Shown here: piece after piece, positions 25,242-33,347 of the stretch
Layout: every line of letters starts with the position of its first letter
Position numbering within the stretch: the first letter of the stretch is position 1
Assembly (NCBI GenBank): GCA_030685015.1
Contig: JAUXWS010000028.1
Span: forward strand, 1-64,000
Direction: 5' to 3'
DNA: 64,000 nt
Source: a bacterium
GTDB lineage: Bacteria; CAIWAD01
The notes under the pieces: generated by a model
The model's database searches: none
The model's input: only the letters and a program-made list of their open reading frames with translations
What the model was told of the DNA's origin: nothing
Made by a program: the position numbers and the translations under genes

Positions 25242-28200
25242 CGAACTGCCCCTGCCCATCCAGCCCGTCGCCCAGCCCATCCTCTGCTCGCCCTACCGGG
25301 AGCCGGACCAGCACTGGTTCTACGACACGGCCACGGGCATTCCCTCCCAGCGTCCGGGACGCCGACCGGCGAGCTATTGGTTCAAGACGGAGCGCACGGG
25401 CTCCGCCCAGATGGATCTGCTGGCCGAGGAGGAGCGGGACGATCTTCCTTTGGTGAACGCCTTGCGTGACGACGTGCGCCGTTGGAGGCAGTCGGGCTGG
25501 GAGGGCGCCTCCGAGACCACCAAGAAACTGCTGCGGCACTGGTGGCGCGAGGACCGCGGCCGTCGGCTCTTCTTCTGCCAGGTGGAGGCGGTGGAGACGG
25601 TCATCTACCTGCGGGAGATCCTCGATCAAGGGCGCAAGCCCCGTTGGAACACGCGGATCACCCAGGCCGACTACGAGAAACTGTGCCGAGGAGTGAATCC
25701 GCGCCCTGACAATTGGCGTGCCCGTGTGGCCCAGCACCCCAAATTGATCGACCGCCCCCACGAAGCCAGCGCCAAGGACCTGGTCCGCCACGCTTGCAAG
25801 ATGGCCACGGGCAGCGGCAAGACCGTCGTGATGGCCATGGTGATCGCCTGGGCCTTCTGCAATCGGGGAGCGAAACCCGGTGATCCTCGCTATCCCCGTC
25901 GCGTGCTGGTGGTCTGCCCCAACCTGACCATCCGCGAGCGTCTGGCCGTGCTGTCCTGGTCGGACCCGGGCAACTACTACGAGAAGTTCGATCTGGTGCC
26001 GGCCAACCTACGCGAGGATCTCGCCAAGGGGCAGGTGCTGGTGACCAACTGGCACCTGTTCAACGAAACACCGGAGGAGCAGAAAGTCGGCGGTGTGGCG
26101 ATCAAGCGCCTGGGCCAGGAGACTCCCGAGGCCTTCGCCCGCAACCGCTTGGGCGACCTGTGGGACGACGAGCCCTTGCTGGTGCTCAACGACGAAGGCC
26201 ATCATGCCTACCGCCCGGCGCCTGTTCCGGATGATGCGGATCTGACTGCGGACGAGCGGGCCGACCGCGAGGAGGCCACGGTCTGGGTGGCGGGGTTGGA
26301 TCGCATCCAGGCCGCCTGCGGCATCGCCTTCTGTGTGGATCTCTCCGCCACACCCTTCTACATCAAAGGCAGTGGTTATCCGGAGGGTTCACCCTTCCCC
26401 TGGATCGTCAGCGATTTCAGCCTGGTGGATGCCATCGAGAGCGGCATCACCAAGATCCCCCGCTTGCCGGCGATGGACAACACCGGTCGGCCCGATCCCA
26501 AGTACTTCCATCTGTGGGACCACATCACCCGCGACCTGAAGGCCGGCGAGCGCTTCACGGGCGGCAAACCCAAACCCGAGGTGGTCTATCGCAAGGCGGA
26601 GGACGCCTTGCTGACCTTGGCGGGCGAGTGGCGGGAGCGGCACGAGCAGATCCTGGGAGCCGCTCCCGGCCAGGATCGCACGCCACCCGTGCTGATCATC
26701 GTCTGCGACAACACCCAGATCGCACAGGAGTTCTTCCGCGTCATTTCCGGGGAGAGTCTGGTGAAGCGGAAGAATGAGGCGGATGAAGATGATCTGGAAG
26801 ATGAGGAGGATCATGGTAAGGCCCGCCGGAAGAAGCGGTCAAAGCACATCAAGGCGTACAGTGCGGGACTGAAAGGCTTCGCGGAGTTCTGGAACCGTCC
26901 AGGCGTGGATGTGACGATCCGGATTGACACGGAGCTGTTGTCCCAGGCCGAGAGCGACAAGGTGGATGCCACGCGCAAAGAAGCGGCCGAAGCGCTGCGG
27001 CGTGTCGTCTCCACCGTGGGTCGCCTCGGCGAACCGGGGGAGAAGGTCCGCTGCGTGATCAGCGTGAACATGCTCAGCGAAGGTTGGGACGCCAACAATG
27101 TGACGCACATCCTGGGCTTGCGTGCCTTCCGCAGCCAGCTTCTGTGCGAGCAGGTGGTGGGGCGTGGCCTGCGGCGGATGGACTATGAGCCGGATCCTGC
27201 CACGGGTCTTCTGACACCCGAGTACGTGGACATCTTTGGCGTGCCCTTTTCCCTGATCCCCTTCAAGGGCCGCCAGCCAGGAACGGGGGCGCCCCAGGAG
27301 GACCGGCCACGGCACGAAGTATTGGCCCTACCGGAGCGGGCAACCTTTGAGATCCGCTTCCCGAATGTGGAGGGATACGTCGTCGACTTGCGGCGACACG
27401 TCATTCGCTGCGACGTGGATCGGGTCGAGACCACAACATTGGATCCCAATCGCATGGTCAAGGAGGCTTTCGTACGGCCGCAAGTGGGATATCAGGTTGG
27501 CTATCCTGGGCAGTACGGCGGCTTCGGGTTCGAAGGCCGGGATCGTCACGCCTACTATGGCTCCATGCATCCCCAGACCATCGCATTCGAGATTGCCAGG
27601 GGGATCGTGTATCAACTGACGACCTCGTCCTCCGATGGATCAAAGGCCTGCAGCCGCATTGGGCGTGCTGCCCTCTTTCCACAAGTGCTGAACATTGTCG
27701 AACAGTATCTGGCCCGCCGGGTTCGATACAACGGCATGCATCCTTGCGAAGTCGGCCTGGAAGAGTATGTCTTGGGGATCACCTCCTTGCTGGTGGCTGC
27801 CATCGAACCTGATGAATCCGCTGGCGAGACACCTCTTCTTCCCCGTTTGAACCGGTACCGGCCATTGGGCAGCACCGCGCAGGTCCATTTCAAGACCGTC
27901 AAGCCCGTGGTGGCAACGGTCGCCAGCCACATCAATTTCGTCGCCTGTGACACCAGGACCTGGGAGCAGGCGGCAACGGCCCAGTTGGAGGCCTTGGCAA
28001 TTGGCGGGTGGATCCAGTGCTATGCGCGGAATGACCACTTGGAGTTCCAGATCCCCTACGACTGGTATGGACATCCACGCAGTTACGAACCGGATTTTCT
28101 GGTTCGACTGCCTGATGGCAGGATGTTCATCTTAGAGATCAAGGGCCTGCCACATGAAGAGACGGAGGCGAAGCACCAAGCAGCCCAAAGATGGGTGTCA

Positions 28201-28302
28201 GCAGTCAACCACTTCGGCCAGTTGGGGATGTGGCAGTTCCATGTCTGCTGGGATCCACAACAGCTTCGGGCGGAACTTCAGCAGCTGATCTCATCCTGGT
28301 AG
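25228..28302 (+). CDS. Type III-like restriction helicase-endonuclease (Res)
   Basis: The product has 1024 residues. Helicase motifs: Walker A MATGSGKT (about 192-199), DExH-box LNDEGHH (about 321-327), motif III LSATPF (about 371-376), then a second RecA domain with NMLSEGWDANNVTHILGLRAF and the motif VI-like QVVGRGLRRMDY (about 640-652). The C-terminal nuclease is PD-(D/E)XK: YEPDFLVRL (about 953-961) and FILEIKG (about 967-973). It cuts DNA unprotected by the mod product if the system works as in known type III enzymes. A 14-base overlap with DUF4276 shows the operon. The 3' part is lower in G+C than the 5' part. Confidence 0.9.
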   Translation: MAKADELPLPIQPVAQPILCSPYREPDQHWFYDTATGIPSQRPGRRPASYWFKTERTGSAQMDLLAEEERDDLPLVNALRDDVRRWRQSGWEGASETTKKLLRHWWREDRGRRLFFCQVEAVETVIYLREILDQGRKPRWNTRITQADYEKLCRGVNPRPDNWRARVAQHPKLIDRPHEASAKDLVRHACKMATGSGKTVVMAMVIAWAFCNRGAKPGDPRYPRRVLVVCPNLTIRERLAVLSWSDPGNYYEKFDLVPANLREDLAKGQVLVTNWHLFNETPEEQKVGGVAIKRLGQETPEAFARNRLGDLWDDEPLLVLNDEGHHAYRPAPVPDDADLTADERADREEATVWVAGLDRIQAACGIAFCVDLSATPFYIKGSGYPEGSPFPWIVSDFSLVDAIESGITKIPRLPAMDNTGRPDPKYFHLWDHITRDLKAGERFTGGKPKPEVVYRKAEDALLTLAGEWRERHEQILGAAPGQDRTPPVLIIVCDNTQIAQEFFRVISGESLVKRKNEADEDDLEDEEDHGKARRKKRSKHIKAYSAGLKGFAEFWNRPGVDVTIRIDTELLSQAESDKVDATRKEAAEALRRVVSTVGRLGEPGEKVRCVISVNMLSEGWDANNVTHILGLRAFRSQLLCEQVVGRGLRRMDYEPDPATGLLTPEYVDIFGVPFSLIPFKGRQPGTGAPQEDRPRHEVLALPERATFEIRFPNVEGYVVDLRRHVIRCDVDRVETTTLDPNRMVKEAFVRPQVGYQVGYPGQYGGFGFEGRDRHAYYGSMHPQTIAFEIARGIVYQLTTSSSDGSKACSRIGRAALFPQVLNIVEQYLARRVRYNGMHPCEVGLEEYVLGITSLLVAAIEPDESAGETPLLPRLNRYRPLGSTAQVHFKTVKPVVATVASHINFVACDTRTWEQAATAQLEALAIGGWIQCYARNDHLEFQIPYDWYGHPRSYEPDFLVRLPDGRMFILEIKGLPHEETEAKHQAAQRWVSAVNHFGQLGMWQFHVCWDPQQLRAELQQLISSW

Positions 28303-28316
28303 GGCCGGTCGCCAGA

Positions 28317-30032
28317 TCAGGCCGCAGGCATGCCTTTCCAATCCTCCAGCAGCCGCTGCCGCAGCCCGCCGAAGGATCCGTTGCTGAAAATGACCCATAA
28401 ATGGCGCTCCGGCGGGAGGGCGGCCAGGCGCTCCCAGCCGCTCTCGGGGCATTGACCCGAAAGCAGGGTTCGCAGCATGTCGGCGATGCGGGCCGGGTCG
28501 TCCTCCTGGAGGAAGGCAACGCCCCGCTCACCCAGGTTTCGCCGCGTGGCGGCGAAATCGAAAAGTTCGGTCCGCTCATACTTCCAGGGTCGATGCAGGC
28601 CGCCCATCACCACGGCGTCGGCTCCCGAAAGGCTATCCATCCAGGCCTCCTGCATCACATTGCGCACGCTGGTGTTGGAGCGGGGCTCGACCAGCGCCGT
28701 GATCATCCGGTCCGGGTGCTTGTGCCGCAAGGCGGCGAGCGCCTCCCGCACCGCCGTGGGATGGTGCCCGAAATCGTCATAGAGCAACAAGCCATCCTTG
28801 CAGGTGTAGCCGTCCATCCGTCGGGCCGGGCCTTTGAAGTCCTGCAGCAGCTCCAGCGCCCGCCGCCGGTCGCCGCCGCAGCTGTCCACCACGGCCAGGG
28901 CCGCCAGAATGTTGCGGCCATTGTAGGCGCCGCCCAGTGGGGATCTGACCGACACCTCCATCATGCGATCGGGCTGTCGCAGGCTCGCCCGGCCAAGCGC
29001 CGCCGCCTGTCCCCGGGACAGACGCGCCGCGTCACTCCCCGGAAACAGTGTTGCGCAGCGAGTGGCCAAGTTGTCCATCGGCTCGCTTGTGGCCGCATTT
29101 GACTTGGCCAGATCTCGCACCCAGGCGGGATCTTCGGGCAGGGCGAAGCGGAAGAGACTGCCGGTGGGCAGCGCTTCCTCGCCGAGAAGGCGGTAGGCGC
29201 TGTCCGCTGACGCGCCGAAACCCACCAAAGGGGCCAGACCGCGGGCCGCCGCCGCGACGGCCTCGTCGCTCTCCGCGTTCAGCAAGACCAGCCCGTTCTC
29301 CGGCACTTGGTTGACCAGGCGGCGGAAGGCGGTGCGGATGGCTTCCAGGTCGCTGAAGATGTCGGCGTGGTCGAATTCCACATGATTGATCACCAGCACG
29401 CGCGGCCAATAGTGGAAAAACTTGCTGCGCTTGTCGTAGAAGACGCTGTCGTACTCGTCGCCCTCGCTGACAAAGGGTGCTCCTTCCGCCCCGATGGGGC
29501 GCAGGCTCTCCCCCAGCCCCCCCGGCCGTCCCCCGATGAACCAGCCGGGCTGCAGCCCCAGCTGCTCCAGCAGCCAGGCCGCCAGGTTGGCCGTGGTCGT
29601 CTTGCCGTGGGTGCCGCTGATCACGACGGATCTGGCGCCGGGCAGGAACTCGTGGCGAAGCACCTCCGGCAGCGAGGTGAGGGGACAGCCCAGGGCCAGG
29701 GCCTCCTCCAACTCCGGATTGCCCCGCGGTATGGCGTTGCCCACCACCACGCGCAGCTCCGGATGCCGCTCCCGCCAAGCCCGGACGCGACCCCGGGCAT
29801 AGCCCTCCTCCCACGTCACGCCCGCCTCGCGCAGCATGTCGGACATGGGCGGATAGATTCCCTGGTCCGAGCCGCCCACGGTCTGGCCCATCCGCCGGAG
29901 GCAGATGGCCAGCGCCCCCATCGCCACGCCGCCCACGCCGATGATCCAGGTCGCGCCCCCGCTGTTCCGGGCCCTTGGCCCGTTCTGCCGGGCCTTCGGC
30001 CCGGCCTTGCGGGCGCCATCCTGTTGTTGCAT
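28317..30032 (-). CDS. mpl: UDP-MurNAc:tripeptide ligase, peptidoglycan recycling
   Basis: The product has 571 residues of the Mur ligase family: an N-terminal nucleotide-binding strand (WIIGVGGVAMGALA), the ATP-binding loop SGTHGKTTTANLAAWLL, the central SEGDEYDSVFYDKRSKFFHY typical of Mpl, NHVEFDHADIF, and YDDFGHHPTAVREAL in the C-terminal domain. Mpl joins recycled L-Ala-gamma-D-Glu-meso-DAP to UDP-MurNAc, which implies a meso-DAP peptidoglycan and recycling. A good AGAGGA ribosome binding site precedes the ATG at 30032, so the odd 26-residue N-terminal extension, with its repeated GP(K/R)AR motif, appears real. It is convergent with res and divergent from the response regulator. Confidence 0.93.
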   Translation of the reverse strand: MQQQDGARKAGPKARQNGPRARNSGGATWIIGVGGVAMGALAICLRRMGQTVGGSDQGIYPPMSDMLREAGVTWEEGYARGRVRAWRERHPELRVVVGNAIPRGNPELEEALALGCPLTSLPEVLRHEFLPGARSVVISGTHGKTTTANLAAWLLEQLGLQPGWFIGGRPGGLGESLRPIGAEGAPFVSEGDEYDSVFYDKRSKFFHYWPRVLVINHVEFDHADIFSDLEAIRTAFRRLVNQVPENGLVLLNAESDEAVAAAARGLAPLVGFGASADSAYRLLGEEALPTGSLFRFALPEDPAWVRDLAKSNAATSEPMDNLATRCATLFPGSDAARLSRGQAAALGRASLRQPDRMMEVSVRSPLGGAYNGRNILAALAVVDSCGGDRRRALELLQDFKGPARRMDGYTCKDGLLLYDDFGHHPTAVREALAALRHKHPDRMITALVEPRSNTSVRNVMQEAWMDSLSGADAVVMGGLHRPWKYERTELFDFAATRRNLGERGVAFLQEDDPARIADMLRTLLSGQCPESGWERLAALPPERHLWVIFSNGSFGGLRQRLLEDWKGMPAA

Positions 30033-30085
30033 AATCGCGTCCTCTTCAGCTTATTCAGCACGGCATGTGGCCAGTGGAGGTGATC

Positions 30086-30466
30086 GTGAGCGACAGCCGG
30101 AATATCCTGATCGTCGATGACAACGCGGACCAGTGCGACATCCTGGCCAACCTGGTGGCGGAGATCGGCCACAAGGCCTATACGGCGACCGATGGTCAGA
30201 TGGCCCTCCAGGTGTTTCAGGAGCGATCCATCGACTTGGTGATCACCGACATCAAGATGCCCCGGATGGACGGCATGACCCTGCTGGAGCGCATCCGCCA
30301 GCTGGATCCGGCCGTCCGCGTCATCGTCATCACCGGTTTCCCCTCGTCCGAGACCATCCTGCGCACCATCGAGAACGACGGCTACACCTACCTGGTCAAG
30401 CCCGTCAAGCTCAAGTCCATGGCCACGCTCATCGAGAAGGCGTTCAGCGACCCCATCGAAGGCTGA
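30086..30466 (+). CDS. Single-domain response regulator
   Basis: The product has 126 residues and only a receiver domain: the acidic pair in NILIVDDN, the phospho-acceptor Asp in LVITDIKMPRMDG, Thr in VIVITGF and Lys in YLVKPVK. There is no output domain, so it signals by protein contact or serves in a phosphorelay. I chose the GTG at 30086 because GGAGG lies five bases upstream; an in-frame ATG at 30065 would add seven residues before the fold. It lies six bases before the polyprenyl synthase gene and probably shares a transcript with the PTS genes. Confidence 0.9.
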   Translation: MSDSRNILIVDDNADQCDILANLVAEIGHKAYTATDGQMALQVFQERSIDLVITDIKMPRMDGMTLLERIRQLDPAVRVIVITGFPSSETILRTIENDGYTYLVKPVKLKSMATLIEKAFSDPIEG

Positions 30467-30472
30467 GCCCGT

Positions 30473-31438
30473 GTGAGCGCGCCTTTCCAAGACCTGCGCG
30501 AAGCCATCGACCGGCACATCGAGGCGGTGGTCGATTCCTGTCCCTACCCGGCCTCCCTCTACGATCCCATCCGCTATGTCATGCGGGTCGGCGGCAAACG
30601 CGTGCGGCCCCTGCTCGTGCTGCTCTCGGCGCGCAGCCTGGGCGCGGCCGAAGGGTCCATCCTGGACCTGGCCGCGGCGGTGGAGCTGCTCCACACCTTC
30701 ACCCTGGTGCATGACGACATCATGGACCGGGACGACATGCGGCGCGGGCACCCCACCATCCATGCCCGCTGGGACGAAGGGACGGCCATCCTCGCCGGCG
30801 ACGCCCTCATCGGCCTCGCCTACCGCTGCCTCAGCCGCCAGGATGGCCAGCGCATGGGCGAGATGATCCGCACCTTCACCGACGCCGTGGTGGAGGTCTG
30901 CGAGGGACAGGCCCTGGACAAGGAGTTCGAGGGTCGCCTGGACGTGACGCTGGGCGACTACGAGGACATGATCGCCCGCAAGACGGGCCGCCTCATCAGC
31001 ATGTCCGCCCGCATCGGGGCGCTGGCCGGTGATGGCGACGAGGGGCAGGTGGCGGCGCTCGAACACTTCGGCGCCTGCCTGGGCAAGGCCTTCCAGATCC
31101 AGGACGACCTGCTCGACTACTTCTCGTCGACGGAGGAGCTGGGCAAAGCCGTGGGCTCGGATCTGGCCATGCGCAAGGTGACCTATTCCACCCTCAAGGG
31201 CCGCGAACTGCTGACCGGGCCGGCCGCCCGGCGCCTGGAGGAAGTGCTGCAAGGCGGCGCCGCGGGGGTGGGCGAGATCCGCCCCCTGCTGCTGGCCGGC
31301 GGCGTGCCGGAGGCGGGACGCCGGGATGTGGAGCAGCTGGCCGCCCAGGCCCGCGCGGCCCTGGCCGAAGTCCTCCCCCCCGAGCACCGGATCGAGCTGG
31401 AGCGCTACGCCCAATGGATCCTGCACCGGACCCATTGA
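30473..31438 (+). CDS. Polyprenyl (trans-isoprenyl) diphosphate synthase
   Basis: The product has 321 residues. Both Asp-rich motifs are present: HDDIMDRDDMRRGHPT (first, about 83-98) and FQIQDDLLDYFSS (second, about 209-221), with GGKRVRPLLVLL upstream. It condenses isopentenyl diphosphate with allylic diphosphates. The spacing of the first motif has no two-residue insertion. There is a Phe five positions before it, which hints at a shorter product (C15-C20) rather than the long chain for quinones, but chain length is not settled by sequence. The start is GTG at 30473, directly after the response regulator; the PTS EIIC gene follows at 10 bases. Confidence 0.9.
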   Translation: MSAPFQDLREAIDRHIEAVVDSCPYPASLYDPIRYVMRVGGKRVRPLLVLLSARSLGAAEGSILDLAAAVELLHTFTLVHDDIMDRDDMRRGHPTIHARWDEGTAILAGDALIGLAYRCLSRQDGQRMGEMIRTFTDAVVEVCEGQALDKEFEGRLDVTLGDYEDMIARKTGRLISMSARIGALAGDGDEGQVAALEHFGACLGKAFQIQDDLLDYFSSTEELGKAVGSDLAMRKVTYSTLKGRELLTGPAARRLEEVLQGGAAGVGEIRPLLLAGGVPEAGRRDVEQLAAQARAALAEVLPPEHRIELERYAQWILHRTH

Positions 31439-31448
31439 GGGGAGCCTC

Positions 31449-32162
31449 ATGACCCTCTCCCTCGCCCTCCTCATCTGCATCCTGCTCTATTTGGATTCCT
31501 GGCCTGTGGGGCAATTCCTGCTCGGCCGGCCTGTCCTGCTGCTGCCCCTCCTCGGGCTGGCCTGCGGCTTCCCCCTTGCCGGCCTCTGGCTCGGTCTCGT
31601 GCTGGAGCTGCTGGCCGTGCGCAGCCTGCCCATGGGCAGCTCCCTGCCGCCCGAACCGGGGCTGGCCGGAGCCTGGAGCCTCTTGTCCCTGGGTCTGGGA
31701 CCGCAGCCCTTCCTCGCCCGCCTGCCGGCGGAGGAGGGGATGCTCCTCGCCCTCCTCCTCGCCCTCCCCCTGTGCTGGATCGCACCCTGGTTGACGGAGG
31801 CGCAGCGCCGCCTCAACGGGAGACTCTGGCGTCCGCTTTTCCAAGGGGCGGTGCTCGCCGGGAATGCTCCCCGCTGCGGCCGCTTGATGGGGGCGGTGAT
31901 GGGACAGACCGTACTGCTCGCCGGACTTGCCTCGACCCTGATGCTGCTGGCGCTTCCCGTCCTTGGCGCCTGGCTGGAGCCGCTGGCGGGCCGCCTCGCC
32001 GCCGGTCGCCTGGCCGGCCTCCTGCCCTTGCCCTGGGCCCTCCTGGCCGTGGCCCTGGGAGGTCTCTGGCGCCATGTCGGCGGACGCCGGGGCAGCCGAT
32101 TTCTTTGGTCGGGCGCTGCCATCGGTCTGGCCTTGGCCTGGCTGGGCGGGATCCTGCCATGA
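31449..32162 (+). CDS. PTS mannose/fructose/sorbose-family EIIC
   Basis: The product has 237 residues and is almost entirely hydrophobic, with about six to seven membrane segments. It contains the GLACGFPLAGLWLGLVLELLA segment typical of mannose-family EIIC and a central charged loop (LTEAQRRLNGRLW). It forms the membrane channel with EIID, whose gene starts inside this stop codon (ATGA). No EIIA or EIIB gene is found nearby, so phosphate transfer to a sugar would need subunits encoded elsewhere. A GAGGGGAG ribosome binding site precedes the ATG. Family membership rests on topology and on the EIID/HPr/EI neighbours. Confidence 0.82.
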   Translation: MTLSLALLICILLYLDSWPVGQFLLGRPVLLLPLLGLACGFPLAGLWLGLVLELLAVRSLPMGSSLPPEPGLAGAWSLLSLGLGPQPFLARLPAEEGMLLALLLALPLCWIAPWLTEAQRRLNGRLWRPLFQGAVLAGNAPRCGRLMGAVMGQTVLLAGLASTLMLLALPVLGAWLEPLAGRLAAGRLAGLLPLPWALLAVALGGLWRHVGGRRGSRFLWSGAAIGLALAWLGGILP

Positions 32163-32899
32163 ACGCCCCCGGCCCCTTCCCGATCCTGCGCATCTTCCTG
32201 CGCAGCATGCTCATCCAGGGCGCCTGGAACTACCGCGGCATGCAGCACCTGGGCTTCCTTTGGGCCCAGTTGCCCGCCCTGCCCCGGGCGGAGGCCGCCC
32301 GGCGCCAGGCCTTGGGGCGCGCCTTCGAGTTCTACAATGCCCATCCTTACCTTTGCGGCTACTTGCTGGGCGCCGCCGCCCGCCTGGAGGAAGAGGGACA
32401 GGGCGAGGCCCTGGCCCGGCTCAAGCGGGCGGCCATTCCGCCCCTGGGGGCCGTGGGTGACCGCTTGTTCTGGGCGGGGTTGAAGCCGTTGAGCGGTGTG
32501 CTGGCCGTGCTGGCCCTGCTGCCGGCCGCCCGCCATCCGGGTGGAAGCCTCCTGCTCGCGCTGGGGGTGGGAGCCGCGCTGCTGGCCACCGCGGCCTACA
32601 ACTGGGCCCACCTCGCCTGGCGCTGGCGCGCCCTGCGGGAGGGCCACCGCCTGGGACTGGGCGTGTCGGCCGCCATTCGCGCCCTGGCCTCCCACCCGCT
32701 GGTGGCGGGCAGCTCCACCGCCCTGGCCCTGGCGGCCGGTCTGGCCCTGCCCATGGCCTTGCCCTGGGCCGCCGGCGCCGGCGACCAGGCGGGCACCGGC
32801 CTCTTTTTCGTGGTTGCCCTGGCCAGCTGGCAGCTGCCGGCCAGGTCCTGGACGCTTCCCCTGCTTCTGGTGGCACTCCTGGCCGCCTGGACCCTGTGA
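32159..32899 (+). CDS. PTS mannose/fructose/sorbose-family EIID
   Basis: The product has 246 residues. The N-terminal part matches EIID: LRIFLRSMLIQGAWNYRGMQHLGF, then RAFEFYNAHPYLCGYLLGA and KRAAIPPLGAVGDRLFWAGLKPL, which is the family signature region. The second half holds several membrane segments. It pairs with the EIIC encoded by the overlapping upstream gene. HPr and EI genes follow directly, so the four PTS genes probably form one unit. At 246 residues it is slightly shorter than the usual 270-300. Confidence 0.9.
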   Translation: MNAPGPFPILRIFLRSMLIQGAWNYRGMQHLGFLWAQLPALPRAEAARRQALGRAFEFYNAHPYLCGYLLGAAARLEEEGQGEALARLKRAAIPPLGAVGDRLFWAGLKPLSGVLAVLALLPAARHPGGSLLLALGVGAALLATAAYNWAHLAWRWRALREGHRLGLGVSAAIRALASHPLVAGSSTALALAAGLALPMALPWAAGAGDQAGTGLFFVVALASWQLPARSWTLPLLLVALLAAWTL

Positions 32900-32932
32900 C
32901 ATGTTGCCTGAAGGGATGGGAATGGGGAGGAC

Positions 32933-33199
32933 ATGCTGACCCGCGACCTGCAAGTCATCAACGAGCTGGGCATCCATGCCCGGCCGGCCCAGCACATCGT
33001 CAAAATCGCCTCGCGCTACCGGGCCGAGCTCTTCCTGGTGAAGGACGGCCACCGCATCAACGCCAAATCGATCATGGGCGTGCTCATGCTGGCCGCCGAG
33101 CAGGGCTCCACCGTGCGCCTCGAGGCCGAGGGCGAGGGGGCCGAGGATCTTCTGCGCGAGATCGAGCAGCTCTTCGCCGACCGCTTCCACGAAGATTAG
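32933..33199 (+). CDS. ptsH: Phosphocarrier protein HPr
   Basis: The product has 88 residues, a normal length. The active-site His15 is in GIHARPA and the regulatory Ser46 is in INAKSIMGVLML, so the protein could be controlled by HPr kinase as well as phosphorylated by enzyme I. A GGGGAGGAC ribosome binding site lies just before the ATG. It follows EIID by 33 bases and precedes ptsI. Three consecutive hairpins and a repeat fragment lie in the gap to ptsI. Confidence 0.96.
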   Translation: MLTRDLQVINELGIHARPAQHIVKIASRYRAELFLVKDGHRINAKSIMGVLMLAAEQGSTVRLEAEGEGAEDLLREIEQLFADRFHED

Positions 33200-33211
33200 T
33201 GGACTGATTGG

Positions 33212-33280
33212 GCCCAATCCGCAAGCGGATTGGGCTTGGCCGAAGCGAAGCTTCGGCAGGAAGCATGGCCTAAGCCATGC
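33212..33280 (+). repeat. Three consecutive hairpins between ptsH and ptsI
   Basis: Perfect stems follow one another: GCCCAATCCGC / GCGGATTGGGC (33212-33222, 33225-33235), GCCGAAGC / GCTTCGGC (33239-33246, 33250-33257) and GCATGGC / GCCATGC (33263-33269, 33274-33280). None is followed by a T-tract. They could stabilise the upstream mRNA or reduce ptsI expression relative to ptsH. They abut repeat fragment R3. Confidence 0.7.
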
Positions 33281-33283
33281 GAC

Positions 33284-33315
33284 GACCGCCAAGTGGCCAA
33301 GTCCGACAGGCTGCT
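33284..33315 (+). repeat. Fragment R3 of the 165-bp element
   Basis: These 32 bases match the right end of R1 (bases 134-165) with two differences, ending in CCGACAGGCTGCT. The rest of the element is missing or too diverged to see. Confidence 0.75.
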
Positions 33316-33347
33316 GGCGCCGCCGGCCCACAACAGCAGGGGACATC

